From positions 1-9,821 of the forward strand of contig DAINCF010000264.1 in the NCBI GenBank assembly GCA_036732565.1: a stretch of DNA of 9,821 nucleotides, given 5' to 3'. Source of the stretch: JAIVJN01 sp036732565 (lineage in GTDB: Bacteria > Acidobacteriota > Vicinamibacteria > Vicinamibacterales > UBA2999). A model generated the notes under the pieces. That model searched no databases. It was not told the DNA's origin and worked only from the letters and a program-made list of their open reading frames with translations. This document shows positions 1 through 5,273 of the stretch, one piece after another; within the stretch, counting starts at the first letter, position 1; each line of letters starts with the position of its first letter. A program made the translations under genes and the position numbers.

Positions 1-2
1 CA

Positions 3-69
3 GTACGTAGCGCAGGCCTTCAGGCCTGCCAAAGGCGGCCTGGCAGCCCTAAAGGGCTGCGCTACGTAC
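3..69. repeat. Nested inverted repeat (cruciform-like intergenic element)
   Basis: The outer arms at 3-15 and 57-69 are perfect 13-nt reverse complements (GTACGTAGCGCAG and CTGCGCTACGTAC). Inside lie two further hairpins: 13-28 (CAGGCCT, centre TC, AGGCCTG) and 43-60 (GCAGCCCT, centre AA, AGGGCTGC). Folded, the element would give a long basal stem carrying two arms. It ends 30 nt beyond the stop of the minus-strand lactonase-like gene, so it could help end that transcript, but there is no T-run on either strand, so it is not a textbook intrinsic terminator. It looks like a dispersed non-coding repeat unit; only one copy is present in this window. Confidence 0.75.
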
Positions 70-98
70 GATTTCGCGGGCCGCTTTGAGCAATACGT

Positions 99-1286
99 TT
101 ACCGAAAGACGATCGTCGACGGGCTCTTGACGTTGACGATCTCTTTGGTCGGCGTCAGCTTCCCCGACTGCTGATCCACCCGGAAGATCACGACCGTGTC
201 GCTGTTCTGATTGGCCGCGTAGAGATGCGTGTCGGTCGGATCGAAGCCGAAGTAACGTGGCGTGCGGCCCTGGGTCGATTCCCATCCGACGGAGGTGAGG
301 GTGCCGGTCGCGGGATCGATCGCGAAGATGGCGATGCTGTCGTGGCCGCGGTTCGATCCGTACACGAAGCGGCCCGAACGCGAGACCCAGACTTCCGCGG
401 TGCTGTTGTTGCCCGTGTAGCTCGGTGGCAGCGTCGTGATCACCTGCCGCGCCTCGAGGACGCCTTGGGTGGGATCGAAGGCGTAGGTCGTGAGCGTCGA
501 ATCGAGCTCGTTGATCACGTAGATGTACGGCGCCTTCGGATGGAAGTCGACGTGGCGCGGCGCGGCGCCGCGACGGCTGACGACCGAGGGCGGCGTGGAC
601 GGCACCAGCTTGCCGCGCTCGGTGTCGACTCTGAAGACGTGCACGCAATCGAAGCCCTTGTCGGGCACGACGACGAAGCGACCGGTCGGGTCGAATGGAC
701 AGTGGTGCGGATGTGAGCTGGTTTGCTCCGTCTTGTGGGGTCCTGGTTCACCCGTCAGGGTCACGAGATCGCTCACCTCGGCAAGCGAGCCGTCCTGATT
801 GATCGGCAGCAGCACCATCTGTCCCGTGGCGTAGTTGGCGATGACGAGGCAGCGGCCGGTGGCGTCGATGTCGAGATGCACGCCGTTGACGCCCTTCGTG
901 GGTTGTTGATTCACCAGCTGCAGGCGACCGGTCGAGGGATCGATGCGAAAGCAGGTGGCCACAGTCCCGGCGCCGTGCGCCGAGTAGAGAAACTTGCCCT
1001 GACGGTCGATCTTGAGAAACGACGGGTCGGCGTGGTCGGAGACGACTTGGACGAGCGCCCACGGATCCGCCGCCTGCTTGCGCTGGAAGACACTGATGCC
1101 CTCACCTTTGCCTCGTCCGCCGCCGGTGAAGCTGCCGACATACATGAACAAGGGTGGCGTAGGAGGCGTAGGGGCGGCTCGCGAGCCGCCCCTACCATCG
1201 ACCTGAAAGGCGGTGACCGGCGCCGACGCACAACCGGCAAAGGTAACGGCTGTAACGAAGGTGCGGCGGTCAATCGTATAAGGCAT
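99..1286 (-). CDS. Tat-exported lactonase-family 7-bladed beta-propeller (6-phosphogluconolactonase/YbhE-like)
   Basis: This 395-aa protein matches the lactonase family typified by YbhE/Pgl, which hydrolyses 6-phosphogluconolactone in some members. Seen: a Tat-type signal (DRRTFV at residues 6-11, then a hydrophobic stretch to about 28), the propeller opening FMYVGSFTGG at 47-56, HPHHCPFDPTGRF at 192-204, GAAPRHVDFHP at 240-250, YTGNNSTAEVWVS at 290-302 followed by SNRGHDSIAIF at 311-321, and TPRYFGFDP with AANQNSDTVVIF at 342-368. These repeated blade motifs are the family hallmark. The start at 1286 is supported by GGAAGGG seven bases upstream. Residues 31-40 come from an inserted palindrome (1168-1195) between signal and propeller. 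Export argues against a cytosolic pentose-phosphate role, so the true substrate is unknown. A Cys at residue 19 (FAGC) only loosely resembles a lipobox. The family call is firm and the enzymatic call weak. Confidence 0.9.
   Translation of the reverse strand: MPYTIDRRTFVTAVTFAGCASAPVTAFQVDGRGGSRAAPTPPTPPLFMYVGSFTGGGRGKGEGISVFQRKQAADPWALVQVVSDHADPSFLKIDRQGKFLYSAHGAGTVATCFRIDPSTGRLQLVNQQPTKGVNGVHLDIDATGRCLVIANYATGQMVLLPINQDGSLAEVSDLVTLTGEPGPHKTEQTSSHPHHCPFDPTGRFVVVPDKGFDCVHVFRVDTERGKLVPSTPPSVVSRRGAAPRHVDFHPKAPYIYVINELDSTLTTYAFDPTQGVLEARQVITTLPPSYTGNNSTAEVWVSRSGRFVYGSNRGHDSIAIFAIDPATGTLTSVGWESTQGRTPRYFGFDPTDTHLYAANQNSDTVVIFRVDQQSGKLTPTKEIVNVKSPSTIVFR
1168..1195. repeat. 28-nt perfect palindrome inside the lactonase-like CDS
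   Basis: Positions 1168-1195 equal their own reverse complement over all 28 bases; the centre is GGCTCGCGAGCC. The element lies in frame in the minus-strand propeller gene and encodes about ten Gly/Arg/Ser/Ala/Pro residues (positions 31-40, GRGGSRAAPT). It is followed by a short direct repeat that gives TPPTPP. A second copy occurs at 9772-9799. It falls between the export signal and the folded domain, where an insertion is likely to be tolerated. Confidence 0.85.
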
Positions 1287-1303
1287 TCAGATACCCTTCC
1301 ACA
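1287..1303. promoter_or_regulatory. 17-bp divergent intergenic gap with lactonase-gene ribosome binding site
   Basis: Only 17 bp separate the two divergent start codons. On the minus strand GGAAGGG (1294-1300) lies seven bases before the ATG at 1286 and is a good Shine-Dalgarno site. For the plus-strand gene no clear ribosome site precedes 1304. A TATAAG at 1277-1282 could be a -10 element for that gene but has no convincing -35 partner. The promoters of both genes must therefore overlap the neighbouring coding sequences or lie in them. Confidence 0.45.
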
Positions 1304-3019
1304 ATGCTCGGCGTAAAGAGTTTGTATATGCTCGCGGCCGGCATTCTAGCGCTCCAGCCGGTGCTTCCGCCGGCCCCACCGTTACCCAAATACACGCCCG
1401 TCACCGCCGAGCGCCTCGAGCGACCCGGCGATGGCGACTGGTTGATGGTGCGCCGCACGTACGACGGGTGGGGCTACAGCCCTCTCTCCGAAATCACACC
1501 GGCCAATGTGGCACGTCTGCAGCCTGTCTGGGTGTTCGGCACCGGCGTCAGCAACGGTCACGAAGCCCCGCCCATCGTCAACGACGGCGTCATGTTCGTC
1601 GCGACGCCGGGCAACCAGGTGATTGCCATCGACGCCAAGACCGGCACGCTGCTCTGGCGCTATCGACGCCCGCTGCCGCAGTCGGTGATCTTGCGCCACC
1701 CGACCTCGCGTGGGGTTGCGCTGCACGGCGAGAAGGTCTTCTTCGCCGCCGGCGAAGCGGTGCTGGTCGCGCTCGACGCGCGCACCGGGAAAGAAGTGTG
1801 GACGACGACGGTCGACGAGAACCGCGTTGGCTATTACTTCTCGCTCGCGCCGCTGGTGGCCGACGGCAAAGTGCTGCTGGGGCCCTCGGGCGGTGAGGGC
1901 GGCGTGCGCGGATTTCTCGCCGCCTACGACGTCGAGACCGGGAAAGAAGCGTGGAAGACCTACACGATTCCCGCTCCGGGCGAGCCCGGGAGCGACACAT
2001 GGCAAGGCGAGCAGTGGAAGACGGGCGGCGCGGCCGTGTGGGTGACGGGCAACTACGATCCGGCCACGAGGCTGACGTTCTGGGGCACCAGCAACGGCGG
2101 TCCGTGGCTCGGGGATCAGAGGCCGGGCGACAACCTGTACACGGCGTCCACGGTGGCGTTCGACGTCGGCACCGGCGCGATCAAAGGCCACTTTCAATAC
2201 ACGCCGAACGAGTCGTGGGATTGGGACGAAGTGTCGCCGCCGATCCTGGTCGATTACCAGCGCAATGGACGGACCATCAACGGGCTGATCGACATCGCGC
2301 GCAACGGCTATCTCTGGTTTCTCGAGCGCACGGAAGGGCCGATCCGATTCGTCGAGGGGACGCCGTACGTGAAGCAGAACGTGTTCAGGAGCCTCGATCC
2401 GAAGACCGGCCGACCCGACGTCGATCCCGAGCGAAAACCGGGCACCGGGAAAGAAGCCGCCTTCTGCCCATCGTGGTGGGGTGGCAAGAACTGGCCGCCA
2501 ATCGCCTACAGCCCGAAGACGCGAATGATCTACGTGCCCGCGAACGAGAACCTGTGCGGGACGTTGGTCGGCCGAAAGGTCGAATACACGGTCGGCGCCG
2601 CGTTCACCGGCGCGACCACGAATCTCTACATGGCCGATGGCGCGCAGCACATCGGTGAAGTGCAGGCGTGGAGCGTCGACACCGGCAAGCGGGTGTGGAC
2701 GCACACGTTTGCGAAGTCGGCCAACTGGGGTCCGATGCTCGCCACCGGCGGGGGGCTGGTGTTCAGCGGCGGTACCAACGATCGCCTGTTCCGCGCGTTC
2801 GACGCGTCGACCGGCAAGGTGTTGTGGGAGTTCCCGACCAACTCCGGCATCATCGGCCAGCCCTCGTCGTTCATGGTCGACGGCAAGCAGTACGTCGCGG
2901 TGCAATCGGGTTGGGGCATCGACGCGCGCGCGATGCAGGCGCGGTTGAATCGGATATCGCCGGGAAGCTATCCCGAGCTGCCCGAGGGAGGTGCGGTGTG
3001 GGTATTCGCGGTCAAGTAG
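1304..3019 (+). CDS. PQQ-binding dehydrogenase-like 8-bladed beta-propeller, periplasmic
   Basis: This 571-aa protein resembles quinoprotein alcohol/glucose dehydrogenases, which oxidise alcohols or sugars in the periplasm using pyrroloquinoline quinone. Seen: a short hydrophobic N-terminus, WLMVRRTYDGWGYSPLSEI at 46-64 (typical opening), and repeated propeller tryptophan-docking motifs such as DAKTGTLLW (110-118), DARTGKEVW (158-166), DVETGKEAW (209-217) and DASTGKVLWEF (500-510). By alignment by eye with methanol dehydrogenase, Glu198 (SGGEGGVRG), Asn264 (WGTSNGGPW) and Asp306 (ESWDWDEV) match the Ca/PQQ-binding and catalytic residues. FCPSWWGGKNWPPIAYSP (387-404) is also a family motif. 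The adjacent-Cys disulfide of methanol dehydrogenase is absent (RHPTSRGVAL at that place), and there is no CxxCH haem domain, so electrons must go to a separate acceptor. An alternative start is ATG 1328 (residue 9), which leaves a shorter signal. The gene is the first of a pair with the overlapping hydrolase gene. Substrate unknown. Confidence 0.88.
   Translation: MLGVKSLYMLAAGILALQPVLPPAPPLPKYTPVTAERLERPGDGDWLMVRRTYDGWGYSPLSEITPANVARLQPVWVFGTGVSNGHEAPPIVNDGVMFVATPGNQVIAIDAKTGTLLWRYRRPLPQSVILRHPTSRGVALHGEKVFFAAGEAVLVALDARTGKEVWTTTVDENRVGYYFSLAPLVADGKVLLGPSGGEGGVRGFLAAYDVETGKEAWKTYTIPAPGEPGSDTWQGEQWKTGGAAVWVTGNYDPATRLTFWGTSNGGPWLGDQRPGDNLYTASTVAFDVGTGAIKGHFQYTPNESWDWDEVSPPILVDYQRNGRTINGLIDIARNGYLWFLERTEGPIRFVEGTPYVKQNVFRSLDPKTGRPDVDPERKPGTGKEAAFCPSWWGGKNWPPIAYSPKTRMIYVPANENLCGTLVGRKVEYTVGAAFTGATTNLYMADGAQHIGEVQAWSVDTGKRVWTHTFAKSANWGPMLATGGGLVFSGGTNDRLFRAFDASTGKVLWEFPTNSGIIGQPSSFMVDGKQYVAVQSGWGIDARAMQARLNRISPGSYPELPEGGAVWVFAVK
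2984..2991 (+). promoter_or_regulatory. Strong ribosome binding site fixing the GTG start of the hydrolase gene
   Basis: GAGGGAGG lies six bases before the GTG at 2998 and inside the last codons of the PQQ gene. It selects this GTG over any earlier in-frame codon. Upstream sequence in the same frame is merely the shadow of the PQQ gene, while the codons after the GTG give a proper signal peptide. Confidence 0.75.
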
Positions 3020-4938
3020 CGCTGGTTCTGGCTGGCCTCGTTGTCGCAGGCGCCGCGCAGACGCCGCCGCCCGTCGTCCCTCCGAGCCCCGAGAACACGC
3101 AGCTGATCGAGCGCAAGGTCCGTGAGCTGACCACGCGCGTCGAGGCGCTGCGCGCGAAGCGCGCCGACCCGGCGTTGATCGCCGACGTCGATGTCTACCG
3201 CAAGGCCGCGGAATACATCCTCCGATTCCCTGAGGAGTTCGCCAGCGAGGCGTTCACGCCGAACACGATCACCGTGCTCGACACCGGTCTGAAGCGCGCC
3301 GCGGAGCTCGACGCGGGCAACCCGTCGTGGCCGAAGCGGAAGGGGCACGTTGTGCGCGGCTACGTGTCGAGGCTCGACGGCAGCGTGCAGCCGTACGGCT
3401 TGACGATTCCCGAGTCGTACGACGGGTCGAAACCGGTGCGGCTCGACATCTGGCAACACGGCACCAACCGCACGCTGAACGAGGTGGCGTTCATCATCCA
3501 GCAGGAAGCCGATCGACCGATTCCGCCCGAGCAGGACTACATCCAGGTGGAGCCGCTCGGCCGCACCAACGTGTCCTATCGCTGGGCGGGCGAGGCCGAC
3601 ATGTTCGAGTCGCTGGCGTCGGTCCAGCAACACTACAAGATCGATCCGAAGCGGATCGTGCTGCGCGGATTCTCGATGGGGGGCGCCAGCTCGTGGCATC
3701 TGGGTTTGCATCACCCCGGTCGATGGGGCGCGATCGAAGCCGGCGCCGGGTACACGGAGACGCGTCGCTACGGCAACCGCCCGGACCTGCCGCCGTACCA
3801 GGAAGCGATGCTGCACTACTACGACGCCGTCGACTACTCGTTGAACGCCTTCAACACGCCGACGGTCGGGTACGGCGGCGAAGACGATCGTCAGTTGCAG
3901 GCGTCGGTCAACATCCGCGAGCAGTTGACGAAGGAAGGCTTTCGGTTCCAGCAGGACGGGCCCTATCGGTGGACGACGCGCGATCTCCGTGCGCTGTTCC
4001 TGGTGGGCCCGAAGACGGGCCACTCGTGGCACACGGAGAGCAAGGCCGAGTCGAGTGCGTTCATCACCAAAGCGCTCGACACCGCCGACCGCGTGCCCGC
4101 GCACGTCCGCTTCGTCACCTACACCACGCGTTTCAACAAGGCCCACTGGTTGACCGTCGACGAGCTCGACGAGACCTATCAACGCGCCGAGGTCGATGCG
4201 AAGAGGAGTGAGGACGGCAAGCAGTACACCGTGACAACCAAGAACGTATCGCGTGTGACCTTCGACAACGCCGCCCGCGCGGGGTTCACCATCGATGGTC
4301 AGGCGGTGAAACCTGGCAGCACGGCGGCTTTCGAGAAGAAGGACGGCAAGTGGCGAGCCGCCAACGGTGCCGCGAACGGCCTGCGCAAGGTCCATGGGCT
4401 GCAGGGCCCGGTCGACGATGCGTTCATGGAGGCGTTTCTGTGCGTGCGACCAACGGGCACGCCATGGACCAGAGCGGCACAGGAGTGGGTGACACCCACA
4501 CTGGATGTCTTCAAGGCCAATTTCGCCAAGTGGCTCCGAGGCGACATCCGCATCAAGGACGATCGCAGCCTCAGCGCCAGCGACATCGCCGACTACAACT
4601 TGATTCTGTTTGGCGATCCTGGCAGCAACAGCGTCATCGCGAAAGTGGTCGGACAGCTCCCGTTGAAATGGTCGCGGACGGAAATCGCTGTCGCCGGGCA
4701 GGCGTTCAATGCCGACGACCATGTCCCGGTGCTGATCTATCCGAATCCGCTGAACCCGAAGCGCTATGTCGTGATCAACAGCGGCCACACGTTCGGTGAC
4801 ACCGACTTCCGCGGCACGAACGCGTGGCTCTATCCCCGGTTGGGCGACTACTCGGTGTTGACGTCGAGCGGAAGCGTCGTGCTCTCAGGCTTCTTCGACG
4901 AGCAGTGGGCGTTGAAGCCGCTGAGACAATCGCGCTGA
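2998..4938 (+). CDS. Secreted alpha/beta hydrolase, prolyl-oligopeptidase-like serine hydrolase
   Basis: From the GTG at 2998 the protein is 646 aa. It starts with a signal peptide (residues 1-20, ending AGAAQ) and a short Pro-rich linker. The central hydrolase region (about 115-370) has IWQHGTNR (151-158), the nucleophile elbow GFSMGG with Ser226 followed by ASSWHLGLHHPGRWGAIEAG, an acid candidate Asp296/297 (YGGEDD) and a His candidate 342 or 345 (GHSWH). This is the Ser-Asp-His order of the family. Residues about 400-646 form an additional C-terminal region, containing YNLILFGDPGSNSVI (533-547) and a closing INSGHTFGDTDFRGTNAWLYP (593-613, in part), that I cannot assign to a named domain. 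The gene overlaps the PQQ gene by 22 bp, which implies translational coupling and co-expression. Peptide, ester or polysaccharide-ester substrates are all possible; the sequence does not decide. Confidence 0.87.
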   Translation: MGIRGQVALVLAGLVVAGAAQTPPPVVPPSPENTQLIERKVRELTTRVEALRAKRADPALIADVDVYRKAAEYILRFPEEFASEAFTPNTITVLDTGLKRAAELDAGNPSWPKRKGHVVRGYVSRLDGSVQPYGLTIPESYDGSKPVRLDIWQHGTNRTLNEVAFIIQQEADRPIPPEQDYIQVEPLGRTNVSYRWAGEADMFESLASVQQHYKIDPKRIVLRGFSMGGASSWHLGLHHPGRWGAIEAGAGYTETRRYGNRPDLPPYQEAMLHYYDAVDYSLNAFNTPTVGYGGEDDRQLQASVNIREQLTKEGFRFQQDGPYRWTTRDLRALFLVGPKTGHSWHTESKAESSAFITKALDTADRVPAHVRFVTYTTRFNKAHWLTVDELDETYQRAEVDAKRSEDGKQYTVTTKNVSRVTFDNAARAGFTIDGQAVKPGSTAAFEKKDGKWRAANGAANGLRKVHGLQGPVDDAFMEAFLCVRPTGTPWTRAAQEWVTPTLDVFKANFAKWLRGDIRIKDDRSLSASDIADYNLILFGDPGSNSVIAKVVGQLPLKWSRTEIAVAGQAFNADDHVPVLIYPNPLNPKRYVVINSGHTFGDTDFRGTNAWLYPRLGDYSVLTSSGSVVLSGFFDEQWALKPLRQSR

Positions 4939-4940
4939 CT

Positions 4941-4964
4941 GGTCCGGCTAAAGCCGGACCCCAC
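4941..4964 (+). repeat. Left terminal inverted repeat of the array (24 nt)
   Basis: This segment (starting GGTCCGGCTAAAGCCGGACC) is the exact reverse complement of 5245-5268. Each arm is also a hairpin by itself. It is the only complete unit in the reverse orientation in the array. Confidence 0.9.
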
Positions 4965-5043
4965 GATCGATTTGGTGGCGGACCCCACGACCGATTCTGG
5001 GATGCGCGTGCGTGGGGCCGGCTTCAGCCGGACCAATGCAGGC

Positions 5044-5244
5044 GTGGGGTCCGGCTTCAGCCGGACCAATGCAGGCGTGGCGTCCGGCTTCAGCCCGGAC
5101 CAATGCGGACGTGGGGTCCGGCTTTAGCCGGACCAATGCAGGCGTGGGGTCCGGCTTCAGCCGGACCAATTCAGGCGTGGCGTCCGGCTTCAGCCCTGAC
5201 CAATGCGGGCGTGGGGTCCGGCTTTAGCCCGGACCAATGCGGGC
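5044..5244. repeat. Higher-order duplication: two ~100-bp trimers of array units
   Basis: Units at 5044, 5077 and 5111 correspond one to one with those at 5144, 5177 and 5211. The second of each trio starts GTGGCG instead of GTGGGG and is 34 bp; the third of each has TTTA instead of TTCA in the hairpin loop. The two blocks (100 and 101 bp) differ by about four substitutions and one inserted base. This indicates that a block of three units was duplicated after the units had diverged. Confidence 0.85.
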
Positions 5245-5268
5245 GTGGGGTCCGGCTTTAGCCGGACC
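5245..5268 (-). repeat. Right terminal inverted repeat of the array (24 nt)
   Basis: This truncated final unit is the exact reverse complement of 4941-4964. It lacks the CAATGC tail of the other units and stops five bases before the stop codon of the DUF1552 gene, so it is the first structure met downstream of that gene. Confidence 0.9.
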
Positions 5269-5273
5269 TTCGA

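Larger units (their letters stand above)
4941..5268. repeat. Tandem array of hairpin-forming 32-34 bp units filling the convergent intergenic gap
   Basis: Seven full direct units begin with GTGG at 5012, 5044, 5077, 5111, 5144, 5177 and 5211, with a truncated eighth at 5245-5268. Lengths are 32, 33, 34, 33, 33, 34 and 34 bp. Each holds a hairpin GTCCGGC-TTCA or TTTA-GCCGGAC followed by CAATGCRGGC or a close variant. At the left, 4941-4964 is an inverted copy of the last unit, and a second partial inverted piece starts at 4980 (GGACCCCACGACCGATT, 16 of 18 like 4956-4973). The array begins two bases after the hydrolase stop and ends five bases before the DUF1552 stop, so it occupies 328 of the 335 intergenic bases. 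Between two converging genes such hairpins could terminate or stabilise both transcripts; that is inference. It is not a CRISPR array, since the unit has no variable spacer. Open frames that run through it are artefacts of stop-free repeat sequence. Confidence 0.92.

Noticed and set aside
1..70. tRNA-like cloverleaf suggested by the multi-arm fold
   Set aside because: No anticodon-type loop, T-loop or CCA-side consensus is present, and the arms are long perfect palindromes.
1784..2456. Identical 13-nt word ACCGGGAAAGAAG at 1784, 1937 and 2444 in the PQQ gene
   Set aside because: It encodes Thr-Gly-Lys-Glu, twice in regular propeller motifs, and is explained by protein repeats and codon preference.
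2668..2997. N-terminal extension of the hydrolase frame upstream of 2998
   Set aside because: It overlaps the well-supported PQQ gene, its translation is Arg-rich shadow sequence, and a strong ribosome site plus signal peptide mark GTG 2998.
4487..4501. GGGTGACACCC hairpin in the hydrolase gene
   Set aside because: Arms are very short and within coding sequence; this is expected by chance in high-GC DNA.
4824..5261. Long open frames through the tandem array on both strands, giving repetitive Gly/Pro/Ala peptides
   Set aside because: The frames exist only because the repeat unit is stop-free. They have no ribosome site or domain, several phases are open at once, and they overlap the end of the hydrolase gene.
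5012..5268. Possible CRISPR array
   Set aside because: Units are contiguous and nearly identical along their full 32-34 bp, with no unique spacers, and no cas gene is nearby.
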